From assembly GCA_964385045.1 (NCBI GenBank), contig CAYLNM010000070.1, forward strand, positions 1-21,865: a DNA stretch of 21,865 bases, read 5' to 3'. Each line of letters begins with the position of its first letter. Position 1 is the first letter of the stretch. The position numbers and the translations under genes are program-made. The notes under the pieces are model-generated. The model saw nothing but the letters and a program-made list of their open reading frames with translations. It was not told the origin of the DNA and did no database searches. This DNA comes from CAYLNM01 sp964385045. GTDB lineage: Bacteria; Planctomycetota; Phycisphaerae; Phycisphaerales; SM1A02. Positions 1-8,475 of this stretch are shown in pieces.

Positions 1-9
1 AGCCCCCTC

Positions 10-1407
10 GTGAAGACGCTCGCCACGGTCCTCGTCGTGCTCCTGCTCGTGGCGGCGGGGGTCGTCGCCGTCGGCGGTCCCGCCATCCGCGACCGGCTCG
101 CCGGCGGCGGCGAGGCCGGCACCGAGGTCCGGATCGAGCCGGCCGCGGTCCGCGAGGTGGTGGAGACCGTCTCCGCCCCCGGCGAGGTCCGGCCGCTCTT
201 CGCGGTGGAGGTCAAGGCCGAGGTCTCGGCCCGCATCGTCGAGCTGCCGGTGCAGGAGGGCGACGCGGTGACCGAGGGCCAGCTCCTCGCCCGTCTCGAC
301 GGGTCCCAGCTCGAGGCCTCGCTCAAGGCCCGGCAGGCCACCCGCGACGGGCGCCGGGCCCAGATCCGGGCCGAGCAGGTGCGGCTCGCCGGCGTCGAGT
401 CGCGGCTCGCGTTCGCGCGCCGTGACCTCGAGCGGGTGCAGTCGCTGTTCGACTCCGGGGACGTGCCGCGGCGGGAGCTCGATCAGGCCCTCGAGCGGGT
501 GGACGATCTCGAGACCGAGCTCGGCGCCGCCCGGCAGGGCCTCGCCCAGCTCGAGAGCTCCCTGCTGGTGGACGAGGCCGAGATCCAGCGGGCGGAGGCG
601 AGCCTCTCCAACACCGTCATCCTCGCGCCCCGCGACGGCCGGATCACCCAGCTGAACGTGGACCCCGGCGAGGTCGTCACCGGCTCGACCACGCAGCCGG
701 GCACGGTGCTCATGACGATCGCCGACCTGCGCCGCATGGTGCAGAACGCCGAGGTCGCCGAGAGCGACGTCGCGCGGGTCGCCGTCGGCCAGGTCGCGGA
801 CGTCCACGTCAACGGCTATCCCGACCGCGTCTTCCGCGGCACCGTCCGCCGCATCGCCCTGCAGCGGACCGCGTCGGCCAACGGCGGCTTCTTCAGCACC
901 GAGATCGAGCTCGACCTCGACGGCGTCGAGCTCCGCTCGGGCCACCTCGCCAACGCCGAGATCCGGATCGCCGAGCACGAGGACCTCGCGGTGCCGTACC
1001 AGGCGATCGTCTCCCGCGAGCTCGACGTCCTGCCGCGGGAGGTCCGCGAGCACCCGCTGGTCGACCGGACCCGGCGGAGCACGCTCGTCGTCTTCCGCCA
1101 CGAGGACGGCGTGGCCCGGGCGACGCCGGTGGAGGCGGGGCCGAGCGACCTGACGCACCGGGTCGTGCACGCCGGGCTCGAGGCGGGGGCGGACGTCATC
1201 GTCGGGCCGTTCAGCGTGCTCGAGGGGCTTCGGGACGGCGACACGGTCCGGCTCGAGGGCGCGGACGACGCGACCGAGGGCGGCGATGCGGAGGCCGGCG
1301 AGCCCGCCGTGGCCGAGGCCGAATCCGGAGCCGGGGCCGGAGCCGGGGCCGGAGCCGGGACCGGAGCCGGGGCCGCGGCGGGGTCGGGCGAGGTCGCGGG
1401 CGGATGA
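10..1407 (+). CDS. HlyD/MacA-type periplasmic adaptor (membrane fusion protein) of a tripartite ABC efflux system
   Basis: Adaptor that would link the inner-membrane ABC transporter encoded next door to the outer-membrane channel. The N-terminus (MKTLATVLVVLLLVAAGVV) is a signal anchor. Around residues 55-100 is a lipoyl-like half motif (VKAEVSARIVELPVQEGDAVTEGQLLARLDG), followed by a long Glu/Arg/Leu-rich alpha-helical hairpin (about 100-195). The second lipoyl half (ILAPRDGRITQLNVDPGEVV) and beta-barrel segments follow. Family members are usually 350-420 residues; the extra length is a Gly/Ala tail after about residue 424. The GTG at 10 is the first start visible, but the window edge hides upstream sequence, so the true start could lie further 5'. 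The stop overlaps the next start (ATGA at 1404). Adaptor role is confident; the exported substrate is unknown. Confidence 0.88.
   Translation: MKTLATVLVVLLLVAAGVVAVGGPAIRDRLAGGGEAGTEVRIEPAAVREVVETVSAPGEVRPLFAVEVKAEVSARIVELPVQEGDAVTEGQLLARLDGSQLEASLKARQATRDGRRAQIRAEQVRLAGVESRLAFARRDLERVQSLFDSGDVPRRELDQALERVDDLETELGAARQGLAQLESSLLVDEAEIQRAEASLSNTVILAPRDGRITQLNVDPGEVVTGSTTQPGTVLMTIADLRRMVQNAEVAESDVARVAVGQVADVHVNGYPDRVFRGTVRRIALQRTASANGGFFSTEIELDLDGVELRSGHLANAEIRIAEHEDLAVPYQAIVSRELDVLPREVREHPLVDRTRRSTLVVFRHEDGVARATPVEAGPSDLTHRVVHAGLEAGADVIVGPFSVLEGLRDGDTVRLEGADDATEGGDAEAGEPAVAEAESGAGAGAGAGAGTGAGAAAGSGEVAGG
1327..1374 (+). repeat. 12-base tandem repeat, four copies, in the adaptor gene tail
   Basis: Unit GGAGCCGGGGCC, with one copy carrying GGGACC, repeated four times head to tail and encoding Gly-Ala-Gly-Ala. 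The unit is a multiple of three, so copy-number change would alter tail length without shifting the frame. Confidence 0.85.
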
Positions 1408-2384
1408 TCATCCGGACGCGGAACCTCTGGCGGACCTACACCGTCGGCGTCGAGACGATCCACGCCCTGCGCGGCGTCGATCTCGAGGTCGCCGAGAACG
1501 AGTTCGTCGCGATCATGGGCAGCTCGGGCTCGGGCAAGAGCACCCTGATGAACATCCTCGGCTGCCTCGACCGGGCGACGGACGGCACGTACGAGCTCGA
1601 CGGCCGCGACGTCAGCGGGCTCTCGCCGCGCGAGCTCGCCCGGGTGCGGAACAAGCGGATCGGCTTCGTCTTCCAGAGCTTCGAGCTGCTGCCGCGGGCC
1701 ACCGCCCTGCAGAACGTCGAGCTGCCGCGGGTCTACGCCGGCCGCGGCTGGTTCGGCCGCCGCCGAGCCGCCCGGGCCGCCCTCGAGCGGGTCGGCCTCG
1801 GCGACCGCATGCACCACCGCCCGAACCAGCTCTCCGGCGGCCAGAAGCAGCGGGTCGCGATCGCCCGCGCCCTGCTCAACGAGCCCGCGATGCTGCTCGC
1901 CGACGAGCCCACCGGCAACCTCGACTCGACCACGACGCACGAGATCATGACGCTCTTCCGCGCCCTGCACCGCGGCGGCCAGACGGTCGTCATCGTCACC
2001 CACGAGGACGACGTGGCGGCGTGGACGAAGCGGGTCGTGCGGCTCGCCGACGGCGAGGTCGTCTCCGACGGCCCGGCCCACGAGGACCCGTCGGTGCGCC
2101 GCGTGCTCGCGGGCGGCGGAACCGCGGTGGCCCCGGCCGACGTGCTCGCCGAAGCCCGCGGGGAGCCGGTGGGGGCGGTGGGCACGGGCGGCGCGGCGGG
2201 CACGGGCGGCGCGGCGGGCGCGGGCGGCGCCGCGGGCGCGGGCGGCGCCGCGGGCGCGGGCGGCGCGACGGGCGCGGCGGGCTCGGCGGACGCCGGCCAC
2301 CGGGCGAGCCCGGCGGGCGACGCGGACCACGGCGGGGCGGCCACCCGCACCGCGGACGAGCCGGCCGGAGGCCCGCCGTGCTGA
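1404..2384 (+). CDS. MacB/LolD-family ABC transporter ATP-binding protein
   Basis: Cytoplasmic ATPase energising the neighbouring FtsX-type permease. Visible motifs: Walker A GSSGSGKS (residues 39-46), Q-loop Gln91, signature LSGGQ (143-147), Walker B LLADEPTGNLD from about 164, and H-loop His200 (VTHEDD). The core ends near residue 225, the usual family length. About 100 further residues form an Ala/Gly/Asp-rich tail with a 6-residue tandem repeat. The ATG at 1404 overlaps the adaptor stop by four bases, and the gene itself overlaps the permease start by seven, so translation is probably coupled. The ADEPTGNLD form is typical of the MacB/LolD/FtsE group. The substrate cannot be read from the sequence. 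Confidence 0.93.
   Translation: MIIRTRNLWRTYTVGVETIHALRGVDLEVAENEFVAIMGSSGSGKSTLMNILGCLDRATDGTYELDGRDVSGLSPRELARVRNKRIGFVFQSFELLPRATALQNVELPRVYAGRGWFGRRRAARAALERVGLGDRMHHRPNQLSGGQKQRVAIARALLNEPAMLLADEPTGNLDSTTTHEIMTLFRALHRGGQTVVIVTHEDDVAAWTKRVVRLADGEVVSDGPAHEDPSVRRVLAGGGTAVAPADVLAEARGEPVGAVGTGGAAGTGGAAGAGGAAGAGGAAGAGGATGAAGSADAGHRASPAGDADHGGAATRTADEPAGGPPC
2181..2270 (+). repeat. 18-base tandem repeat, five copies, in the ATPase tail
   Basis: Five consecutive 18-base units of the type GGCACGGGCGGCGCGGCG, encoding GTGGAA or GAGGAA, start at 2181, 2199, 2217, 2235 and 2253. The units are in frame. No known domain matches this tail. Confidence 0.88.
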
Positions 2385-3619
2385 CGCCCTTCGTCTTCAT
2401 CCTCAGCGCGGTCAGCCTCGCCCTCGGCCAGATCCGGGCGAACCTGCTGCGATCGTTCCTGACCACGCTCGGCATCATCATCGGCGTGGCGTCGGTGACC
2501 GCGGTGATCGCCGCCCTCACCGGCCTCCGCACGCTCGTCCTCAGCGAGTTCGAGACGATCGGGGCGAACAAGGTCTTCATCTTCCCCGACCGGCCCGACG
2601 ACGTGCCCCGCGACCGCTACCCCTGGTCCGAGGTGCGGCTGAAGCAGACCGAGCTCGCGGCCCTGCAGGAGCACTGTCCGTCGATCGTCGCCCTGACCCC
2701 CACCGCCGACCGGACGATGGCGGTGCGCTACGGCGAGCGCGAGGTGGCGGGCGTGACCGTGAAGGGCATCTGGCCGACGTGGCACGACATCGAGCGACGG
2801 TCGGTGCTGCAGGGACGGCCGTTCACGCCGACCGACGAGGAGAAGGCCCAGCAGGTCTGCCTCGTGAGCGAGGAGGCGATCGCGGAGCTCGACCTGCCGC
2901 TCGAGCCGGTGGGCGAGGTCATCCTGATCGACCGCCGCCGCTTCACCGTGATCGGCGTGGTGGAGACGCTCGAGACGACGCTCGACTTCGGGCCGGACTC
3001 GCTGGCCGAGGTGCTGATCCCGTTCTCGTCGATGGCGGCGATGATGGACCGGAGCTTCTTCTTCTTCATCACCGCCCAGGTCGCCGACCCGCAGCTGGCC
3101 GAGGAGGCCCGGGCGGAGGCGACGTTCGTGCTGCGGAACCTGCGGCGGCTCGGGCCGGAGGAGCCCGACACCTTCCGCGTGCAGCCGATCGACCAGTTCA
3201 TCGACCAGTTCAAGCGGCTCGCGGCCGGCATCACCGCGGTGGCGGGCGGCATCGTGGCCATCAGCCTCCTCGTGGGCGGCATCGGCATCATGAACATCAT
3301 GCTCGTCTCGGTGAGCGAGCGCACCCGGGAGATCGGGCTCCGCAAGGCGGTCGGGGCGACCCCGCGGGCGATCCTGGTGCAGTTCCTGCTCGAGGCGATC
3401 ACGCTCTCGGTGCTGGGCGGTCTCATCGGCCTCGCCTTCGGCCAGACCTTCGCCTTCCTGATGACGCTGCCCGAGAACGGCCTCGCCGAGGCCGAGGTGC
3501 CGGGCTGGGCGGTGGCGATGGCCTTCGGCTTCAGCGCCGGCGTGGGCGTGATCTTCGGCATCTTCCCGGCGCTCAAGGCGGCCCGCCTCGACCCCATCGA
3601 GGCCCTGCGATCGGAGTGA
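2378..3619 (+). CDS. MacB-like FtsX-family ABC transporter permease
   Basis: Inner-membrane permease partner of the ATPase. The GTG at 2378 lies inside the end of the ATPase gene (7-base overlap) and is chosen because the protein then begins directly with the family N-terminus (LTPFVFILSAVSLALG...). This start gives 413 residues. The first membrane helix is near residues 27-49 (LTTLGIIIGVASVTAVIAAL). A large periplasmic MacB_PCD-like domain (about 50-270) follows. The C-terminal FtsX domain has three helices and the motif GGIGIMNIMLVSVSERTREIGLRKAVGA. The gene ends 8 bases before the outer-membrane gene. ATPase and permease are separate here, unlike fused E. coli MacB. Transport of a small molecule, peptide or lipoprotein is possible. 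Confidence 0.92.
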   Translation: MLTPFVFILSAVSLALGQIRANLLRSFLTTLGIIIGVASVTAVIAALTGLRTLVLSEFETIGANKVFIFPDRPDDVPRDRYPWSEVRLKQTELAALQEHCPSIVALTPTADRTMAVRYGEREVAGVTVKGIWPTWHDIERRSVLQGRPFTPTDEEKAQQVCLVSEEAIAELDLPLEPVGEVILIDRRRFTVIGVVETLETTLDFGPDSLAEVLIPFSSMAAMMDRSFFFFITAQVADPQLAEEARAEATFVLRNLRRLGPEEPDTFRVQPIDQFIDQFKRLAAGITAVAGGIVAISLLVGGIGIMNIMLVSVSERTREIGLRKAVGATPRAILVQFLLEAITLSVLGGLIGLAFGQTFAFLMTLPENGLAEAEVPGWAVAMAFGFSAGVGVIFGIFPALKAARLDPIEALRSE

Positions 3620-3627
3620 CGCACGAC

Positions 3628-5457
3628 GTGGACGAACGACGGACGGCGGAAGCGGCGGGGGCCGCGAACGCGGCGCACGCGGCGAGCGGAGGGCCCGGCG
3701 CGCGGCGGCGAGCCGCCGGCTCGCGGCCGGGGGGCGGGACCGCGGGGCCGCGGCGGAAACGCATCCGCGCGGCGACGGCGGTGCTGCTCACGGGCGGGCT
3801 GGCGGCGGCGACCGGCGGATGCGCCTCGCCCTTCGGCACCCCCGACACCGGATGGCGGTCGCAGGCCGACGACCTGGCGACCATCGCGACCGAGCAGCCC
3901 CGCCGCTGGGCGACCGAGGAGCCCGAGTCGGTCGAGGACGGCGTGCGGCGACTCGACCGCCGGCTCGAGGCCGAACGGTTCGCCGACGACCCGGCGGAGG
4001 GTCCGGCCCGCCCGGTGGAGGCGATCTCGCTCGCCGACGTCCGGGCCGCCGCCCTCGAGCACAACCTCGACCTGCGGGTGGAGCGGGTGAACCCGTCGAC
4101 CGCCCTCGAGCGGGTCCGCGAGGAGGCGGCCGCCTTCGAGGCGGTCTTCGACGGCTCGGTGCGGTGGTCGCGCACCGACCAGCCGGTGGCCCTCGCCACC
4201 GAGTCGGCCCAGGCCGAGACCTTCGCGGCCGAGGTCGGTCTCAGCGTGCCGCTGAACACCGGCGGCTCGATCGCCCTCGCCCTGCCGGTGAGCGAGCAGG
4301 AGGTCGACAACCCGTTCTCCCTGCTGAACCCGGCCGTGAACGCCGACGCACGGTTCACGATCAGCCATCCCCTCCTGCGGAACGCCGGGCAGGACGTCAC
4401 CACGTTCTCGCTGCGGGTGGCCCAGCTCGAGGCCGACCGGACCGCCGCCCTCTCCCGGCTCGAGGCGATCCGCGTCCTCGCCGCCGCCGATCGGGCGTAC
4501 TGGGCCCACTACGCGGCCCGCCGCAACCTCGAGGTGACGGTGCAGCAGCTCGAGCTCGCCCGGGCCCAGGCCGAGCGGGCCGCGCGGCGGGTCCGGGCGG
4601 GCGACGCGGCCGAGGTCGAGATCCTGCGGGCCGAGTCGGGCGTGGCCGAGCGGGTCGAGGCGGTGATCGTGGCCGACAACCAGCTGCGCCGCACCCGCCG
4701 CGAGCTCAAGCGGATCATGGGCCTCCCCGGCCTGCCGCTCGAGGGCGACACGCGGATCGACCCCGCGACCGAGCCCGCCCCGGTGGGCCTGGAGCTCGAC
4801 CGCCGCCGGCTGGTGCAGCTGGCCCTCGAGCGCCGCATGGAGATGCTCGAGCTCGAGCTGCAGCTCGCGATCGACCAGCGGACGATCGACCTCCGCCGCA
4901 ACCAGCGGCTGCCGCTGCTCACCCTCGACTACACCTACAACGTCAGCGGCCTCGGCGGTTCGTACGCCGACGCCTTCGACCAGCTGCCGCCGCGGACCTT
5001 CGACGACTGGACGGTGGGGCTGACGGCACAGGTGCCGATCGGCAACGAGGCGGCCGAGAGCCGCTTTCGCCAGGCCCTGCTCACCCGGGTGCAGCGGCTG
5101 GCCACGAAGGAGCAGCGGGTGGTGGCGATCCGGCAGGAGGTCCTCGACGCGGCCGACACCCTGCGGGAGTCGTGGCTCCGGATCCTCGCCGCCCGCCGCG
5201 AGGTCCTCGCCGCGAGCCGCACGCTCGAGGCCGAGCAGCGGCAGTTCGAGGTCGGGGCCCGCACCAGCACCGACGTCCTCGACGCCCAGTCGCAGCTCGC
5301 CGTCGCCCAGTTCCGCGAGATCCAGGCGGTCACCGACTACGAGATCGCCCAGGTCGACCTCGCGTTCGCCACCGGCTCGCTGCTCGGGCTCGGGCAGGTC
5401 GACTGGGTGACGCCCGATCCGGGGCGCGGCCGCATCCTGCCCGTTCGCTCGGGGTGA
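3628..5457 (+). CDS. TolC-like outer-membrane efflux lipoprotein
   Basis: Outer-membrane channel of the tripartite system. Two outer-membrane-efflux-protein halves are recognisable from 'SLADVRAAALEHNLDLRVERVN' onward and again around 'RRRLVQLALERRMEMLELELQLA', with long Ala/Glu/Arg helices between. The C-terminal 'FEVGARTSTDVLDAQSQLAVAQ' is a hallmark TolC motif. The GTG at 3628, 8 bases after the permease stop, gives 609 residues. A basic segment (PRRKRIRAAT), a hydrophobic stretch and Cys65 (ATGGCASP) resemble a lipoprotein signal, although about 40 Ala/Gly/Arg-rich residues precede it. A GTG at 3781 is in frame but would leave almost no basic region. No Shine-Dalgarno is obvious, so coupling to the upstream gene is likely. 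Confidence 0.87.
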   Translation: MDERRTAEAAGAANAAHAASGGPGARRRAAGSRPGGGTAGPRRKRIRAATAVLLTGGLAAATGGCASPFGTPDTGWRSQADDLATIATEQPRRWATEEPESVEDGVRRLDRRLEAERFADDPAEGPARPVEAISLADVRAAALEHNLDLRVERVNPSTALERVREEAAAFEAVFDGSVRWSRTDQPVALATESAQAETFAAEVGLSVPLNTGGSIALALPVSEQEVDNPFSLLNPAVNADARFTISHPLLRNAGQDVTTFSLRVAQLEADRTAALSRLEAIRVLAAADRAYWAHYAARRNLEVTVQQLELARAQAERAARRVRAGDAAEVEILRAESGVAERVEAVIVADNQLRRTRRELKRIMGLPGLPLEGDTRIDPATEPAPVGLELDRRRLVQLALERRMEMLELELQLAIDQRTIDLRRNQRLPLLTLDYTYNVSGLGGSYADAFDQLPPRTFDDWTVGLTAQVPIGNEAAESRFRQALLTRVQRLATKEQRVVAIRQEVLDAADTLRESWLRILAARREVLAASRTLEAEQRQFEVGARTSTDVLDAQSQLAVAQFREIQAVTDYEIAQVDLAFATGSLLGLGQVDWVTPDPGRGRILPVRSG

Positions 5458-5474
5458 TGGCGGCGGCCCCGGGT

Positions 5475-5494
5475 CCTCCGGGTGGGTCCGGAGG
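5475..5494. terminator. Candidate terminator hairpin between convergent genes
   Basis: Inverted repeat CCTCCGG - gtgggt - CCGGAGG, 18 bases past the TolC-like stop. The stem is 7 perfect pairs and there is no T-run. It sits in a 169-base convergent gap that is otherwise without recognisable features. Confidence 0.4.
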
Positions 5495-5626
5495 TGATCG
5501 CGAGGCGCCCGCGGGTGCCCCGGAGGCGGGTCCGCGACGAGCTCGGCGGTGCGCCGCGGGGGCGTCCGCCGCGCCGCGGCGGCGCCGGCGGGCGACCCGG
5601 CGACCGTGACCCGACGGGCGGCGCGG

Positions 5627-6721
5627 TCAGCCCTCGCGTCGGTCCGGCACCCGCAACGACAGCACGTACCGGTCGCCGAAGGTTCGCACCGGCGGGTCGT
5701 CGACGTCGGTGCACGGGATGCCGCGGAGGATCGGGGCCCCGGTCCGCCCCGGCGCGATCACGATCCACGCGGGACCGATGCCCGCGGGCACCGTGAGCGT
5801 GCCGTCGTCGCACGCCCGCACCGCGATCGCGTCGACCGCGGTGAAGCCGCCCGCGCAGTCGCCCACCACGAGGGACACCTCGGCCGGGAACGCGGCCTGG
5901 ACGCGGGCCACGGCCGCCTGGCTCCCGAGGTCGACCGCGTACCAGTCCACGTCGCGGCGGCCGTTGGCGAAGGTGCGGCCGTCGATCGACTCGCCGAGCG
6001 CGATGCTGCTCGCCGCGAAGCCGTCGGGCTGGTCGCAGCCGTCGTTGATCGGCTCGCCGCAGGACTCGGCCTCGTCGAGGGCGGTCGAGACCGTGATCAC
6101 GCACTCGCCCACCCCGCACGTCTCGAGGGCCGCGCTCACGCAGAGTCGGTCCCAGCTCCGCGAGCAGCAGAAGGGGTCGATGGCGCACACGAGCTCGCAG
6201 CAGCCGCGGTCGCCGCAGCCGGCATCCTTGTCGACGTCGCCGCAGTCGTGCAGGGCCGTGCGACACGCCGGCGGCCGCTCGCACAGGTCGGCGGCCATCT
6301 CGGCGCAGAGCTCGTCCCAGCCGTTCGTGCAGCACTCGGGCATCACGGCGCACACGAGCTCGCAGCACGGCCCCCACTCGCAGCCCGGCCCGCCGTGGGC
6401 GGTGAAGCAGTCGCCGGCGCCGGGCGCGCAGCCGCGTTCGTCGTCGAGTGGCGGCCCGTCGTCGGCCGCCGCGCTCGCCGCCGTGGTCCCGGGCGCCGGA
6501 CGCGGGGCCATCTGCGACACCTCGCCGCCGTCCGCCGGCGAGACGGCCGACCCGGCCCGGGCCGCCGACGTCACCGGAGCCTCATCACCGGCCGTCTCGG
6601 CCGCCCCCGCCGTCGCGGACCCGCCCGGCGCCGGGAGTCCGGCGGCGATGATCGCCACCGCCCCGGCACCGACGGCCGCGGCGAGGCCACGGATCCCGAG
6701 TCCTCGTCGTCGCATGCTCAT
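5627..6721 (-). CDS. Secreted protein with two planctomycete-type cysteine-rich repeats and a C-terminal PPC-like beta domain
   Basis: 364 residues. The N-terminus (MSMRRRGLGIRG followed by an Ala/Gly/Ile hydrophobic run) is a secretion signal. A low-complexity Ala/Ser/Gly linker runs to about 95. Two 50-residue repeats follow (98-147 and 153-202) with the pattern CCELVCAxxPxCCxxxWDxLCxxxAxxxC, presumably disulphide-bonded. The C-terminal part (about 240-360, 'GESIDGRTFANGRRDVDWYAVDLG') resembles pre-peptidase C-terminal (PPC) domains. The ATG at 6721 overlaps the upstream propeller gene stop by four bases (ATGA on the minus strand), so the two are co-translated. Similar Cys repeats occur in planctomycete secreted proteins of unknown function. 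No catalytic motif was recognised, and a role with the propeller partner at the cell surface is inference. Confidence 0.8.
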   Translation of the reverse strand: MSMRRRGLGIRGLAAAVGAGAVAIIAAGLPAPGGSATAGAAETAGDEAPVTSAARAGSAVSPADGGEVSQMAPRPAPGTTAASAAADDGPPLDDERGCAPGAGDCFTAHGGPGCEWGPCCELVCAVMPECCTNGWDELCAEMAADLCERPPACRTALHDCGDVDKDAGCGDRGCCELVCAIDPFCCSRSWDRLCVSAALETCGVGECVITVSTALDEAESCGEPINDGCDQPDGFAASSIALGESIDGRTFANGRRDVDWYAVDLGSQAAVARVQAAFPAEVSLVVGDCAGGFTAVDAIAVRACDDGTLTVPAGIGPAWIVIAPGRTGAPILRGIPCTDVDDPPVRTFGDRYVLSLRVPDRREG

Positions 6722-8166
6722 CGCCCCGCCTCCCGGGTGCCGGCCACCCGTGCCAGATCCAGCGGCCCCACCGTTCCGTCGCGGTCCAGGTCGGCCGGGC
6801 CTCCGCCGTCGCCCCACGCCTCGAGCACCAGCAGCAGGTCGGACACGCCGGTCCGCCCGTCGCCGTCGAGGTCGGTCGCGGCACAGCCGCCCTGCTGCTC
6901 GGTCAGGTTGATCAGCAGCTGCACGCGGTGATTCGCGATGTCGAGGGCGACGAGGTCGATGTCGCAGTCGCCGTCGAGGTCGGCGGGCAGCACGTGCCAC
7001 GGGAAGTCGCCGATCACGAACGGCTGGGGCGTGGCGAAGGCGACGCCGGCCGGCGTGGACTGATTCTCGAACACGATGAACTGGCCGGTGACCGCCTCGG
7101 TGATCAGCGCCTCGTCGCGGCCGTCCCCGTTCAGGTCGGCGGCGAGCACCTCCCAGAGGAAGAACCCGTCGACGGGCAGGTCGAGCCGGGTGAACCCGGC
7201 GGCCCCGTCGTTCTCGAGCACGGTGAGCATGCCGTCCGGGGAATCCCACGTCGCGGTGTAGATGTCGAGATCGCCGTCGTCGTCCGCGTCCACGAGGTCG
7301 ATGCCGGTCGGCGTCCCGAGATCCAGCCGCCGGGCCGGCCCCGGCGTGCCGTCCGGCCCCTCCCCACCGGGCAGGATCGCGAGGTGACCCGAGCCGGCGA
7401 GGCTGTACACGAGCTCGGGAACGGCGTCGCCGTCGAGGTCGCCCGACTCCACCCAGAACGGGCGGGCCGGGGCGCGGAGGGCGAGGCCGAGTGGAATCGA
7501 CCGCGGCGGGGAGAAGCCGCCGGCCCCGTCGTTGAGCAGGATCGCCGCGTCGCCGGACCCGTAGACGCAGGCGACGATGTCGGGATCGCCGTCGCCGTCG
7601 ACGTCGGTGACCCGCGCCTCGGCCGCGTCGCGCACCAGGGAGACGTCGCGGCGCCCCGAGAACGTCCCGTCGCCGACGCCGTCGAGGATCGCGACCCGTC
7701 CGGGCCGGGCCCGGATGCCGAGGACCATGTCGAGGACGCCGTCGCCGTCGAGGTCGTGCAGGGCGACCGAGTTCGTCTGGGCCCCGATCGAGAGCAGCTC
7801 GGGCGGCCCGAACGGCCCGCCGCTGCCGGCGACCCCCGGGAAGATCGCGATCACGCCCTCGCCGTTGCGCCCCGTGACCACCAGCTCGGGAGCGCCGTCG
7901 GCGTCGAGGTCGCCGAGGGCGGAGTGGGTCGGGAAGAACGGGAAGTCGAAGTCGAGGAACTGCGTGGTGTCGAAGAAGAAGAACGTCGAGCCGGCCTCGG
8001 GCTCGCCGCCGGGGGCGGGCAGCCGCGGGCGATCGGTCGCCGACGCGAGGGGCGCGGCCAGGCCCACGGCGAGGGTCGCGGCCACGAACGCGCCGCCGAT
8101 CGGCGGACGGCGTCGCGGACGGCGTCGCGGGCGGAGCCGCGGGCGGGGTTCACTCGGGTGGGGCAC
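6718..8166 (-). CDS. Secreted FG-GAP/VCBS seven-repeat beta-propeller protein with dockerin-like tail
   Basis: 482 residues from the GTG at 8166, which has GGAG about 10 bases upstream. The reading frame stays open further 5' to 8421, but no other start with a signal peptide is available. Residues 1-43 form an unusually Arg-rich secretion signal (RPRRRPRRR, then GGAFVAATLAVGLAAPLASA). A Phe-rich segment at 62-79 follows. Seven FG-GAP/VCBS units, each with a DxDxDGxxD calcium-type loop (for example DLDADGAPELVV, DVDGDGDPDIVA, DLNGDGRDEALI), fill about 82-428, the number expected for a closed seven-bladed propeller. The tail at 428-482 has 'TDLDGDGRTGVSDLLLVLEAWG', a planctomycete dockerin-like half, and a degenerate second half. 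Likely an exported surface or matrix protein; ligand unknown. Confidence 0.83.
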   Translation of the reverse strand: MPHPSEPRPRLRPRRRPRRRPPIGGAFVAATLAVGLAAPLASATDRPRLPAPGGEPEAGSTFFFFDTTQFLDFDFPFFPTHSALGDLDADGAPELVVTGRNGEGVIAIFPGVAGSGGPFGPPELLSIGAQTNSVALHDLDGDGVLDMVLGIRARPGRVAILDGVGDGTFSGRRDVSLVRDAAEARVTDVDGDGDPDIVACVYGSGDAAILLNDGAGGFSPPRSIPLGLALRAPARPFWVESGDLDGDAVPELVYSLAGSGHLAILPGGEGPDGTPGPARRLDLGTPTGIDLVDADDDGDLDIYTATWDSPDGMLTVLENDGAAGFTRLDLPVDGFFLWEVLAADLNGDGRDEALITEAVTGQFIVFENQSTPAGVAFATPQPFVIGDFPWHVLPADLDGDCDIDLVALDIANHRVQLLINLTEQQGGCAATDLDGDGRTGVSDLLLVLEAWGDGGGPADLDRDGTVGPLDLARVAGTREAGR

Positions 8167-8276
8167 GGATGACGCTCCGGCTCGGGGCGGGACGGGCGGG
8201 GACGGGCGGGGACGGCGCAGGCCCGGGTGGGACCTGGTGGACCCGTGCGGGAGGGACGGCGGCGGGTGAGCCGGGA

Positions 8277-8285
8277 CGAGCCTAT
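8277..8285 (-). promoter_or_regulatory. Candidate -10 element for the propeller operon
   Basis: Read on the minus strand this is ATAGGCTCG, matching the TAnnnTCG pattern seen before other genes in the window. It would give a leader of about 105 bases, consistent with this gene having a GGAG ribosome site. No clear -35. Confidence 0.35.
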
Positions 8286-8427
8286 CGCCCGCGGCGAGCA
8301 CCGGGCACCGGCGGCACGCGGGGCCGACGCTCCCCGGAGGTGTCCGCGGCCCGGGGCCGCGCGGATGCAGCCGCTCGCATTCCTCCGCGTCCAGGATGCG
8401 TTCGCGCGGACGGCGGGGCACGATGCC

Positions 8428-8454
8428 TCCGGGGGGCGTCCCCGTCCCCCCGGA
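8428..8454. promoter_or_regulatory. 9-base perfect G/C inverted repeat upstream of the thioredoxin-fold gene promoter
   Basis: TCCGGGGGG - 9 bases - CCCCCCGGA. The right arm overlaps the position where a -35 would fall for the TAGCAT hexamer at 8468. It could be an operator, an attenuator-like hairpin or a stray terminator; the sequence does not decide. Confidence 0.4.
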
Positions 8455-8466
8455 CCGCGGCCCGAC

Positions 8467-8475
8467 GTAGCATCG
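8467..8475 (+). promoter_or_regulatory. Candidate -10 element for the thioredoxin-fold gene
   Basis: GTAGCATCG, a TAnnnTCG match, about 68 bases before the ATG. The resulting leader carries the GGAG ribosome site. Confidence 0.4.
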
